A stretch of DNA of 64,000 bases from Bog-473 sp963817735. GTDB lineage: Bacteria; Actinomycetota; Acidimicrobiia; Acidimicrobiales; RAAP-2. This document shows, in pieces, positions 25,427 to 33,883 of the stretch (position 1 is the first letter of the stretch; each line of letters starts with the position of its first letter). The translations under genes and the position numbers were made by a program. Under the pieces are notes generated by a model. That model was not told the DNA's origin and made no database searches. It saw only the letters and a program-made list of their open reading frames with translations. The stretch is taken from NCBI GenBank assembly GCA_963817735.1, contig CAWFPP010000013.1, positions 1 through 64,000 on the forward strand. The letters run 5' to 3'.

Positions 25427-25764
25427 ATGCCAGAGAAGAGCAAGGCGGGACGGGGTCCCTATCCGCCTGAGGTCCGGGAACGGGCCGTGCGGATGGTCTT
25501 CGATCACCAAGGCGAGTACCCCTCGCAGTGGAAGGCCATCGAGTCGATCGCGGCGAAGCTGGCGATCAACCACGAGACGCTGCGGCAGTGGGTCCGGCGG
25601 GCCGAGACCGACGCCGGCGAGCGGCCGGGGCTGACGCACCGACGAGCGGGCCCGGATGAAAGAGCTCGAGAAGGAGAACTTCGAGCTGCGCCGGGCCAAT
25701 GAGATCTTGAAGGCGGCCTCGGCTTTCTTCGCGCGGGAGCTCGACCCGCGACCGCCCAAATAGT
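25427..25764 (+). pseudogene. IS3-family orfA (frameshifted)
   Basis: Encodes the HTH protein of IS3 transposases: YPPEVRERAVRMVFDHQGEY, IAAKLAINHETLRQWVRRAE, then after one extra base near 25637 the leucine-zipper part ERARMKELEKENFELRRANE and ILKAASAFFARELDP. Removing that base joins the two parts. The orfA stop is at 25762-25764, and the orfB frame lies at -1 over CCCAAATAG, consistent with programmed frameshifting to an OrfAB fusion in an intact copy. Confidence 0.82.
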
Positions 25765-25816
25765 CGCCTTCATCGACGAACACCGCCACAGGTTCGGGGT
25801 CGAGCCGATCTGCCGG

Positions 25817-26692
25817 GTGCCTCACGAGCACGGCTGCAAGATCGCCCCGAACACCTATTGGGTGGCCAGGAAGCGCCCACCGTCGGCCCGGGCCGTGCGC
25901 GACGAGGAGCTGAAGGGCGAGATCCTCCGGGTCTGGGGCGAGAACCTCGAGGTCTATGGGGCCGACAAGATCTGGACCCAGCTCAACCGGGAGGGCATCC
26001 GTGTCGCGCGCTGCACCGTCGAGCGCCTGATGCGTGAGCTGGGCCTCTCAGGGGCCCGCCGGGGCCGGGCCTACAAGGTCACCACCCGCTTCGACGAGCG
26101 CCAGCACCGTCCGGCCGACCTCGTCGAGCGCCAGTTCCGCGCCGACGAGCCCAACCGGCTCTGGGTGGCCGATCTGACCTACGTCAAGACGCATGCCGGC
26201 TGGGTCTACGCCGCCTTCATCATCGACGTGTTCTCCCGCATGGTGGTCGGCTGGCAGATCTCTGAGTCCTTGCGCTCTGACCTCGCCATCGACGCCCTCG
26301 AGATGGCGGTGTGGAACCGCACCCGTCACGGCCAGGTCCTCGACGGCCTGATTCATCACAGCGACCGCGGCGTTCAATATTTATCAATTCGCTACTCCGA
26401 GCGTCTCGACGAGAACGACATCGTCGCCTCGGTCGGATCGCGCGGTGACACCTACGACAATGCCATGGCCGAGGCCTTCAACAGCCTCTACAAGTGGGAG
26501 CTGATCTACCCCCAGGGGCCGTGGCGGGGCCTCGACGACGTCGAGTTCGCCACTTTCGGCTACATCGACTGGTTCAACCACCGCCGTCTGCACGGTGAGA
26601 TCACCGAGGACAACTCCTACGTCACGCCAGCAGAGTTCGAAGCGACCTACTACCGTCAAACACACCCCGCCGAAGAGGCGGCTACCCAATAA
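25817..26692 (+). CDS. IS3-family transposase orfB (DDE integrase domain)
   Basis: A 291-aa rve-type transposase: the helical HTH_21 part (YGADKIWTQLNREGIRVARC), then catalytic Asp in VADLTYVKT, second Asp in HHSDRGVQYLS, and Glu in NAMAEAFNSLYKWELI, with FGYIDWFNHRRLH at the end. The frame is open from about 25757, so the natural product starts by frameshift from orfA; GTG 25817 is only the first start codon. Catalytic residues are intact, but the orfA frameshift probably inactivates the element. Confidence 0.88.
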   Translation: MPHEHGCKIAPNTYWVARKRPPSARAVRDEELKGEILRVWGENLEVYGADKIWTQLNREGIRVARCTVERLMRELGLSGARRGRAYKVTTRFDERQHRPADLVERQFRADEPNRLWVADLTYVKTHAGWVYAAFIIDVFSRMVVGWQISESLRSDLAIDALEMAVWNRTRHGQVLDGLIHHSDRGVQYLSIRYSERLDENDIVASVGSRGDTYDNAMAEAFNSLYKWELIYPQGPWRGLDDVEFATFGYIDWFNHRRLHGEITEDNSYVTPAEFEATYYRQTHPAEEAATQ

Positions 26693-26723
26693 CCCGAGCA
26701 GTCATGGAACCCGGGGCGGTTCA

Positions 26724-26929
26724 GCGTGCCCCACCTCCACTGGTGGATCACTCCTCGTTACGAAACCGACCCTAGACCGAAAGGCCCGATCTGGGAGGAC
26801 TTGGACTTCTTGCGGGTTCTCTGGGGAGAAGGCGGGCGTCCGTCGGCCGACGAGTTCGAATCACTGCGGGGTTGTGTGTTGGGAGCTCTTCGGTCTCGGA
26901 GTGTCACGATTGAGGTGCCCGGTCGGTAG
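26724..26929 (+). pseudogene. HIT-family hydrolase, C-terminal fragment
   Basis: About 68 codons matching the end of a HIT (histidine triad) nucleotide hydrolase: VPHLHWWITPRYETDPRP contains the triad region, although the third His position is Trp here (HLHWW for HxHxH), followed by a helix. The N-terminal part is missing, cut off by the IS3-family element directly to the left. A GTG at 26726 could start a short peptide, but this looks like debris. Confidence 0.65.
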
Positions 26930-27081
26930 TCCCGAAGTGCGGCACCGTCCCACCCACCCGATGCTCCTATGGATTTTGTCAACCCCTTCGGGAGTGAGGA
27001 CGGCGGACAGACCAATGACGGGCCACTCGTGGGAATGGGCAAGCTCTTATCAGGTCACGCGTCTTCGAGTTCGGTGAGCCC

Positions 27082-27157
27082 GGATCATGGACCGGCAAAT
27101 CGGTTACAGGTCAGTCACACCGACGACAGGCGTATAGGTGAGCCAAGTCCATGATCC
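27082..27157 (-). ncRNA. Guide hairpin, element B'
   Basis: Same sequence as 14826-14901. Left guide CACCTATACGCC against the local left flank CCCCATACGCC is 9 of 11. Confidence 0.6.
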
Positions 27158-27163
27158 AGGGAT

Positions 27164-28204
27164 CTAGCCGCGAGGCAGGTAGCGGTAGACCTCGCGGGCG
27201 ACATAGCGCTTCAGCATGCGGATGGCTTCGCGCTTGGAGCGACCGTCTTTGACGCGGCGCTCCATGTAGGCCTGCGTTCGGGGATCAGAGGCGAGCCGCG
27301 TGATCACGATGTGCCACAGCGCCCGGTTGGCCTGGCGATCGCCGCCACGATTGAGCCGGTGCCGCGTCACCTTGCCCGATGAGGCCTCGAGCGGCGAGAC
27401 ACCGCACAGGTGGGCCCAGGCGGCTTCGGATCGCAGTCGCTCGGGGTTGTCGCCGGCCGCGACCAACAGCGCGGCAGCAGCATCGATGCCGACGCCGTAG
27501 ACGGCGAGGAGCTCTGGTGCAGTCTCTTCGAGGAGCGGGGTGATCATGGCGTCGAGGTCGGAGATCTCGTCCTCGAGATCGGCCACTCGGTGGGCCAACA
27601 TGGACAGCGATGCCTTGGTGGCCGCAGTCACGACGTCGGGCGAACGCGTCGGTCGCAATCCTTGGGCGGCCGCGACGAGCTGGGTGATGGGAAGGCCCTT
27701 GAGTCGGCTCTGGAGCTGGTCAGGGGCACTGAAGGTCAGCTGGCGCATCTGGGTGAGCGCCTTGACCCGGGCAGCTCGAGCGGAGCGCTTGGCCACGACG
27801 AGGACCCGGATCGCCTCGACCGAGCCGTCTCTGCTCTTGGCCTTTCCCTGCGCTCGGCCCGACAGGACGGCCCGGGCCGCCTCAACGGCGTCGAGGGGAT
27901 CGGACTTGCCGCTGTGCCGTCGGGCCTGGCGGTTCTGACGATCCACTTCGACGACCGCGATCCCTGCTCGAGCGAGGTGACGGGCGACGCCGGCGCCGTA
28001 AGAACCCGTGCCCTCGATGCCGACCTTGGAGATCGCGCCGAAGTCACTCAGCCAGGCCAACAGGGCCGAATAGCCGTCGGGCTCCGCTGCAAACGACCGG
28101 GTCCCGAGCAGGACACCGACCTCGTCGAGCACGGCGGCCACGTGGACTTCTCCGTGGGTGTCGATGCCGCCGGTGACGGTACGCGTGGCTTCTACGATGG
28201 TCAT
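27164..28204 (-). CDS. IS110-family transposase, element B'
   Basis: A 346-aa DEDD recombinase identical to the product of 14908-15948 (see there for motifs). The intact copy number of two, with no differences seen, indicates a recent transposition or gene conversion. Confidence 0.93.
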   Translation of the reverse strand: MTIVEATRTVTGGIDTHGEVHVAAVLDEVGVLLGTRSFAAEPDGYSALLAWLSDFGAISKVGIEGTGSYGAGVARHLARAGIAVVEVDRQNRQARRHSGKSDPLDAVEAARAVLSGRAQGKAKSRDGSVEAIRVLVVAKRSARAARVKALTQMRQLTFSAPDQLQSRLKGLPITQLVAAAQGLRPTRSPDVVTAATKASLSMLAHRVADLEDEISDLDAMITPLLEETAPELLAVYGVGIDAAAALLVAAGDNPERLRSEAAWAHLCGVSPLEASSGKVTRHRLNRGGDRQANRALWHIVITRLASDPRTQAYMERRVKDGRSKREAIRMLKRYVAREVYRYLPRG

Positions 28205-28577
28205 GCCATCCCTTCCTTCCTTAAGCGGTTGAGGGGTGGCGCGGCCGTCCCGAGATGGAGTGACGGTGTAGGTCGATCTGGTCTGAACAGACCGGCCAAT
28301 CACCCCTCTGGAACGGGGCACGCCGCGCCCTATCTGATGTGCCCGGAGCTCCAGTCGACGGGGTGCGGACGCCATGACTCGTCCACGTGATCTGAAGTCA
28401 GACCGGCGACTCCGGTGCTCCCAAAATTACCGACGGCCAACCTTGCAGCGGTGGACCCTCACGGGAGCTTCACAACATCATTGGCGTATGGGGACAGGGA
28501 GCTCATCCAAACTCAGCTGGCACCCGAGGTAGCGTCAATTGTTGACGGTGTTGGGTGAGCCGACCGGGAGGTACTTC

Positions 28578-29801
28578 ATGATTCGTCATCGAGTTTGCAG
28601 TGCTGTCGGAGCTTCCATTCTTCTGGGTGGAGTCGGTTTCATCCTCTTCCTTGGAGATACCCCTTACGCTGAATCAGTCACTCCTAGTCCTGTGTACAGT
28701 GCGACCGGCGTCTGCGTGAGCGGCGTTCCCGAGTTTGCCTTCTCCTTCGCCGGCTTTCCGGCCGGACAGAGCACGCCGGTGAACCTTGACCTCTACGACG
28801 GCCCCGACGCGACCGGAATGCAGGAGACCACTGTCGGCCCGAGCGGAATGGCGACGGTGCTCTGGAACACGAGTTCGCCCGACTTCGGACCCGGGACCCA
28901 CGTTGTCGCCGCCTACATCGCCTCCTCCTCGAGCGTCCCAGGACAGAACGTCTCGGGTCTTCCTGCGCAGAACTTGACTCCCGTTTCACCCTGGCCGCTT
29001 GCTGACGCCTATGACGTAACACTGCCGCATTGCAGCGCAGGAGCGCCTTTATTCGTCGGTCTTGCCAGCACCCATGACGGCCAGGGCTACTGGCAGGCAA
29101 CCTCCGACGGCCAGGTGCTTGCCTTTGGGGATGCGCGATGGTTCGGCTCGATGAGCGGCAGCCCGCTCAATCACCCAATCGTGGGGATTGCATCGACCCC
29201 TACCGGCAACGGGTACTGGCTCGTCGCCTCTGACGGCGGCGTTTTCAGCTTTGGGGACGCACAGTTCTACGGATCGACAGGCGGAATCACCCTGAACAGA
29301 CCGATTGTCGGTATCGCCAGTACTCCCGACGGAGGTGGCTACTACCTGGTGGCTTCGGACGGCGGCGTGTTCGCCTTCGGAGACGCAAAGTTCATCGGCT
29401 CGATGGGTGGAACCCATATCAATCAGCCGGTCGTCGGGATGTCGGTCGATCCCAGCACCGGCGGCTATTGGCTCGTGGCTGCTGACGGCGGTGTCTTCTC
29501 GTACGGCGCCCCATTTCTTGGGTCCACCGGCTCTATCCATCTGAACCGCCCCGTGGTGGGCATGGAAACGGGGACCGGCACGGGCTACCGATTTGTGGCC
29601 AATGACGGCGGAGTCTTCACGTTCGGCACGAGCATCTTCTTCGGGTCTCTCGGGAGCACGCCTCCATCCCACGCCGTAGTGGGCATTGCTCCCTCAGGTA
29701 GCGATGAGGGATACACGATTCTCGATTCAGCCGGAGGCGTCTACCCCTTTGGAAATGCCAGCAGCTTTGGTTCGATTTTTGGGGCCATCACCCTCCTCTG
29801 A
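28578..29801 (+). CDS. Secreted protein with SDGG beta-repeats
   Basis: A 407-aa exported protein. N-terminal signal (RHRVCSAVGASILLGGVGFILF, about 3-24, given in parts), then an Ig-like or beta-sandwich domain (about 36-145), then six to seven repeats of about 45 residues (about 165-405) with the pattern GYWLVASDGGVFSFGDA, FYGSTGG and LNRPIVGIASTP. These repeats probably form a beta-propeller-like or solenoid surface structure; ligand unknown. ATG 28578 follows GGGAGG. The same repeat occurs in the cobalamin operon protein at 52090-53943. It stands alone between IS110 copies B' and A'. Confidence 0.82.
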   Translation: MIRHRVCSAVGASILLGGVGFILFLGDTPYAESVTPSPVYSATGVCVSGVPEFAFSFAGFPAGQSTPVNLDLYDGPDATGMQETTVGPSGMATVLWNTSSPDFGPGTHVVAAYIASSSSVPGQNVSGLPAQNLTPVSPWPLADAYDVTLPHCSAGAPLFVGLASTHDGQGYWQATSDGQVLAFGDARWFGSMSGSPLNHPIVGIASTPTGNGYWLVASDGGVFSFGDAQFYGSTGGITLNRPIVGIASTPDGGGYYLVASDGGVFAFGDAKFIGSMGGTHINQPVVGMSVDPSTGGYWLVAADGGVFSYGAPFLGSTGSIHLNRPVVGMETGTGTGYRFVANDGGVFTFGTSIFFGSLGSTPPSHAVVGIAPSGSDEGYTILDSAGGVYPFGNASSFGSIFGAITLL

Positions 29802-29979
29802 AGCCAAGTTATCCGCACACCCGAAAGTGCCGAAGTGTCTCACCTTCTGCCGGCGACGCTCCTATCACTTGTCAACCCCTCTTTGGGGGTTCGGGAGTGA
29901 AAACAGCGGACAGAACATTGATGAGTCACTCGAGTCGAGGACAGGCTCTTATTGAGTCACGCGTTTTCGAGATGGTGGG

Positions 29980-30061
29980 CCCGCGCTGAGGGTCGGCGAA
30001 TCGCTGGAAAGTCAGCCCCGAGGGACGACAGAACTGGGGATAGCCAGACCCTCAGCTCGGG
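29980..30061 (-). ncRNA. Guide hairpin, truncated element A'
   Basis: Copy of the hairpin at 14403-14484. Its left flank is lost, so only the right guide can be compared (CC-GCGA core present). Confidence 0.5.
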
Positions 30062-30064
30062 GAG

Positions 30065-30837
30065 CTAGGCGCGAGGCAGGTAGCGATAGACCTCGCGGGC
30101 GACGTAGCGCTTCAAGATGCGTATGACCTCGTGCGTCGTTTTTCCCTCCTTCACCCGGCGCTCGAAGTAGAGCTGGGTCTCGGAATCATGCGCGATGCGC
30201 ACCATGACGATGCGCCACAGCGCGCTGTTGGCCTGGCGATCCCCACCGTCGTGCGCCTTGACCCGGCCGCTGCTCTTGCCCGAACCCTTGGGGATGGGCG
30301 ACACACCGCACAGATGGGCCCAGGCTCCTTCCGAGTGGAGACGTTCGGGGTTGTCGCCGGCCGCCATGACGAGGGCCGCCGCAGTGTCGGGTCCGACGCC
30401 GAAGAGCTCGAGGAGGTCGGGCACTGTGGCGACGAGGAGGCTCTCGATCCTCTCGTTGAGCTCGGCCAGTTCGTCGTCGAGCGAACTGATCCGATGCGCC
30501 AACGAGGACAGCGATGCCTTGGTGGCCGCCGTTACCGGATCGGGAGAGCGACCGGGACGCAGCCCTTTTCCTTCTGCCACCAATGCAGGCACCGAGAGGC
30601 CCTTCATGCGACAACGCAGCTGTTCGGGAGCGCTGTAGCCGAGGTGGCGCATCTGGACCAAGGCCTTGCCTCTGGCCTGGCGGGCGGAGCGCTTGGCCAC
30701 GACGAGGACCCGGATGGCCTCGACGGCACCGTCGCGCGACTTGGGTTTGCCCTTGGCCCGACCACTCAAGGCGGCCCGGGCGGCCTCGATGGCGTCGAGC
30801 GGATCGGACTTGCCGGCCCGACGGCGCTTCTGACGAG
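30065..30837 (-). pseudogene. IS110-family transposase, C-terminal part (element A')
   Basis: About 258 codons identical to the C-terminal part of the element A recombinase, starting at RQKRRRAGKSDPLDAIEAAR and ending VAREVYRYLPRA. The first about 92 residues, including the first Asp and the Glu of DEDD, are missing, so it cannot be active. The open frame runs on to 30889 into unrelated sequence. Confidence 0.9.
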
Positions 30838-30938
30838 CCATATGAAGAGGCTGAACGCCAATGGCGACAGGGTCTGTGTCGAAGGACACACAGCGCGTGT
30901 TCCCGTCGACACGGTCGTCGCGGTGCCCAACAGCTACC

Positions 30939-32732
30939 GTGCTCCCCGTGCCCAGTAGCCCGCTTGCAACCGCCCGCGCCGCGCTCGCGCGCGGTGACGT
31001 TCTGATGGCTTATGACGCCGCTGTCTCGGCTATGGAGGCCGACCCCGAGAACCTGGAGTCCGCGTTCGTGGCGGCGCTGACACTGGCGCGGGCCGGGGCA
31101 GACGAACGTGCACGCACCTCAGCGACCGAGTTACTGGCGAGGATCGATATCACCGCCAACGTCCCGGTCAAACTCCGCGAGGACGCTGCTGCCCTGATGG
31201 CTCGACTCGCCAAGCAGGACGCGTTGGCAGCCCACGGTGGTGATCGCCCGGCGCTGCTACGAAAGGCTGCTGATCTGTACGAAGCAATTGCCGACCGGTA
31301 TGGACGCTTCTACACGCGCATCAACGCGGCCACGCTGCGTCTGTTGGCCGGCGACCTCGACAGAGCTCGCCAGCTTGCCGAGCAGACGCGCCGTCTGGTG
31401 ATCGCCGGACGCAACAGTGAGCCCGACGACTATTGGCTCGATGCGACCGAAGCGGAGGCCGCTCTGATCCTTGGTGACAAGAAGGCAGCCAGCGAAGCCC
31501 TTGCCCGTGCCGTTGCCGTGGCAGGGGACGATCTCGCCGCGCTGGCGGTGACACGACGCCAGCTCCGACTTGTCTGTGACGCCATTTCGACGGACCTGGC
31601 GGTGCTCGACGAACTCCGCCCTCCGACCGTGCTTCACTACTGCGGACACCGCATCGACTCCGCCGACGACTCCGGCCGCTTTCCTCCCGAGCTCGAGGCC
31701 CACGTGGACCGCCAGATCCGCTCGTACCTGGCTCAGCAGCGGGTCGGGCTCGCGTACGGCTCGCTGGCGTCGGGCGCGGACATCCTCGTCGCCGAAGCCC
31801 TCCTCGACCAGGGAGTCTCCCTCCAGGTCGTGCTGCCTTTCGACACCGCCGAATTCGAGCGAACTTCAGTCAGCCCGGCGGGTCCGGAGTGGGTCGATCG
31901 GTTCCGGGTGTGCCTCGCACGAGCGGAGTCCGTCGTCCACGCGTCGGATTCCTCATTCATGGGCGACGAGGAGCTCTTCGGGTACGCCGGACGCATCGCC
32001 ATGGGCCATGCCTTGAACCGCGCCGCGTTCCTCGACGCCCCGGCCCAGCAGCTGGCCATCTGGGACCAGGCAGAAGGCGCCGTCCTCGCCGGCACGGCCC
32101 ACGACGTCGCAATCTGGAGGGCCAGTGGTCACCCGACCCACCTCATCCCGCTACACCCGCCGGAGCAATGTCCCGAAGAACGGCGACCTCAGTCGGCGAC
32201 CCGGCACATCGGCGCCATCCTCTTCACCGACCTGCACGGCTTCTCTGGGCTACGCGACGAGCAGTTCCAGCCGTTCGTCGACAAAGTCCTCGGATCGCTG
32301 GGCGCAGTGCTCGATGACCATGGCGAGGCCGTCCTCTGGCGCAACTGCTGGGGTGACGCCATTGCCGCCGTGTTCTCAGATGTCACCGCAGCCGCGGACT
32401 GTGCGCTCGGACTGCACGAAGCTCTCACTCGCATCGACCTGGAGACAATCGGGCTTCCTAAGGACCTTGAGCTCCGCATCGGTGCACACGCCGGCCCGGT
32501 GATGGAGATCACCGACCCCATCACGCAGAAGCCGACGTACTGGGGACGCGAGCTCACCCGCGCTGCTCGCATCGAGCCACGCACGCCGGAGGGGGAGGTC
32601 TACGTGACCGACGCGTTCGCCGCCTTGCTCTCCTTGGAACCCGCGGTTCCCTTCACCACCGAGTATGTCGGCAGGGTGACGACAGCGAAGGAGTTCGAGA
32701 CAATCCCGATGTACAAGCTGCGGCGCCACTGA
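30939..32732 (+). CDS. TPR - SLOG-like - class III cyclase signalling protein
   Basis: About 597 aa, cytoplasmic. Residues about 5-200 are helical repeats of the TRAFs-binding/TPR type (ARAALARGDVLMAYDAAVSA). Residues about 215-390 look like a SLOG Rossmann domain (YCGHRIDSADDSGRFPPELE, AYGSLASGADILVAEALLDQ, VVLPFDTAEF), a fold that binds nucleotide ligands. Residues about 420-590 are a class III cyclase domain with both metal Asp (ILFTDLHGFS, NCWGDAIAAVF), but the base-selecting Lys is absent and the transition-state Asn is Thr (WGRELTRAAR, Arg kept). GTG 30939 is chosen because sequence before it looks non-coding; ATG 30861 is possible. It converges with a Crp/Fnr gene 2 bases away. Confidence 0.82.
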   Translation: MLPVPSSPLATARAALARGDVLMAYDAAVSAMEADPENLESAFVAALTLARAGADERARTSATELLARIDITANVPVKLREDAAALMARLAKQDALAAHGGDRPALLRKAADLYEAIADRYGRFYTRINAATLRLLAGDLDRARQLAEQTRRLVIAGRNSEPDDYWLDATEAEAALILGDKKAASEALARAVAVAGDDLAALAVTRRQLRLVCDAISTDLAVLDELRPPTVLHYCGHRIDSADDSGRFPPELEAHVDRQIRSYLAQQRVGLAYGSLASGADILVAEALLDQGVSLQVVLPFDTAEFERTSVSPAGPEWVDRFRVCLARAESVVHASDSSFMGDEELFGYAGRIAMGHALNRAAFLDAPAQQLAIWDQAEGAVLAGTAHDVAIWRASGHPTHLIPLHPPEQCPEERRPQSATRHIGAILFTDLHGFSGLRDEQFQPFVDKVLGSLGAVLDDHGEAVLWRNCWGDAIAAVFSDVTAAADCALGLHEALTRIDLETIGLPKDLELRIGAHAGPVMEITDPITQKPTYWGRELTRAARIEPRTPEGEVYVTDAFAALLSLEPAVPFTTEYVGRVTTAKEFETIPMYKLRRH

Positions 32733-32734
32733 GC

Positions 32735-33382
32735 TCAGTGGGCCAATCGCCGTAGCGCGGCCCGATCGTGGACCTCTATGCGGCCACGTGCCAACTGCAG
32801 GACACCCTGCTCCTCACCTGAGCGTAGAACCCGATTTGCGGTCGGGCGCGTCGTACCGGCGAGTTGGGCGATGTCGTCCTGCGTGAGCGGGATCACGACC
32901 GGCGCGTCGCCTCGGTACAGCTCCACAAGGTCGATCAGACGGAGCCAGACGCGACGCTCGACGGGTACGTAGAGAGCCTCGATCAGCGCCGCCGACAAAC
33001 GGCGCACCTCGGTGACGAGCGCGTCCGTCAAGACGTCGTTGATCCTTGGCCTCGTTGACCGCAGTTTCTCGAAGTCCTCACGGTGCACGCTCAGGGTCTC
33101 ACCTCCATCGAGGGAGACCGCGCTCCCGCGGCGCGGGCCCGCCGAGAGCATCGCCAGCTCACCGAAGTAGTCGGCGGGTCCGAACACCCGGACCATCGCC
33201 TGATCACCCATCGGCGTGGTGATGCGAATCGCAAAATGGCCGCTGACGACCAGGTGCAGCGTGTCCCCGGGATCGCCGTCGTGGAATACCACTTCGTTGC
33301 GCTTGAACCGCCTGCGTCTCGCTGCCGCGAGGACCTCTCGCTGCTCGTCGTCGTCGAGCAAGTCGAGCAGGTGTGACCGCAC
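32735..33382 (-). CDS. Crp/Fnr-family transcriptional regulator
   Basis: A 215-aa regulator. The cyclic-nucleotide-binding beta-roll (about 18-110) has DGDPGDTLHLVVSG and the phosphate-binding cassette FGELAMLSAGPRRGSAVS, keeping the Glu and an Arg-Gly-Ser variant of the usual Arg-Ser. A long dimer helix follows, then a winged HTH (about 160-205, LTQDDIAQLAGTTRPTANRV). No Fnr-type cysteine cluster. GTG 33382. The gene pair with the cyclase-domain protein, stops 2 bases apart, suggests that it reads out that protein's nucleotide product. Confidence 0.9.
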   Translation of the reverse strand: MRSHLLDLLDDDEQREVLAAARRRRFKRNEVVFHDGDPGDTLHLVVSGHFAIRITTPMGDQAMVRVFGPADYFGELAMLSAGPRRGSAVSLDGGETLSVHREDFEKLRSTRPRINDVLTDALVTEVRRLSAALIEALYVPVERRVWLRLIDLVELYRGDAPVVIPLTQDDIAQLAGTTRPTANRVLRSGEEQGVLQLARGRIEVHDRAALRRLAH

Positions 33383-33606
33383 AGCGCCGAGTATCCCATC
33401 TCCTAAACCGGCACGGCCTGCCCGAGTAATCCGCGCGGCCTGACGCAGTTCGACTGAAACCCGTCAGGCTTTGTCCATGATCCTGCCCATAACCTCGAAC
33501 GGACCCGGTTCGACGGAATGGAATGGACTGGATCGCTCTATAGGTCAGAGCATCGTCGGTGGATCGTCCGGCACACAGTGGAGTGCTTGCTCCTGGTTAG
33601 CCAGAG
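33383..33606. other. Intergenic, no gene seen
   Basis: 224 bases upstream of the Crp/Fnr gene, containing its promoter. TTTGTCCATGATCCTGCCCATAACC (described in parts: TGTCCATGA and CCCATAACC) resembles the TGTCCATAA repeats ahead of the integrase. Otherwise nothing is recognised. Confidence 0.35.
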
Positions 33607-33790
33607 TCCGATTCGGCCGCTCTCGCACCTCTCCAGCAGGAGTTTCGCCTTTCGACCAGGACCGTTGTCCATAATCCGGCCACGGTAGGCGGCTGGCTCC
33701 GTCCAGGAAGCCTACGTGAACGCTCGCTGGGGGTCCGGCAGGTCAGGGTGGTGCTCGGCCCGTGCCCGGCGACGCACCGCGACCCGGTGT
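33607..33790 (+). pseudogene. Integrase 5'-end remnant, copy 2
   Basis: A decayed copy of the start of the integrase at 66. GGAAGCCTACGTGAACGCTCG is shared (20 of its bases: GGAAGCCTACGTGAACGCTC), and translation gives GSLRERSLGVRQVRVVLG, then PAT, against GSLRERSPGVWQVRVSLG in the intact gene. Upstream it has TTGTCCATAATCC. The 5' portion (AGTCCGATTCGG, CTCTCCAGCAGGA) is also shared with copy 3 at 39375. The reading ends within about 30 codons. Confidence 0.8.
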
Positions 33791-33883
33791 GCAGCAGCGA
33801 CCGTGTGAGGAACGAAGTGCGACGCTCCCCCGCTGGACCTCGGATCGTGGCAGCCGTTCCGGGGACAATCCCGAGAGACTCGT

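Larger units (their letters stand above)
25377..26723 (+). mobile_element. IS3-family insertion sequence
   Basis: A 1.35-kb element with terminal inverted repeats over about 27 bases (25377-25403, 26697-26723), the outer 14 perfect (TGAACCGCCCCGGG). It has orfA/orfB in the IS3 arrangement. There is no target duplication: left flank GTG, right flank GCG. The sequences on the two sides are unrelated (D' to the left, HIT-gene fragment to the right), so an adjacent deletion or recombination followed insertion. Confidence 0.9.
26963..28482 (-). mobile_element. IS110-family element B' (complete, identical to B)
   Basis: Second copy of element B, by eye identical over 1.52 kb and in the same orientation, 12,256 bases away. 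The left flank (plus strand GGCGTATGGGG) fits the element's left guide better than the flank of B does. The right flank CCCACCCGAT shares CCGAT with the guide. Confidence 0.85.
29858..30837 (-). mobile_element. IS110-family element A' (5'-truncated copy of A)
   Basis: Matches element A from position 13627 to its right end, by eye without differences, including the guide hairpin (29980-30061). The left part, including the recombinase start, is missing; the break at about 30837 adjoins sequence leading into the cyclase gene. The right flank GCCGGCGAC equals that of A over its inner 8 bases. Confidence 0.85.
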
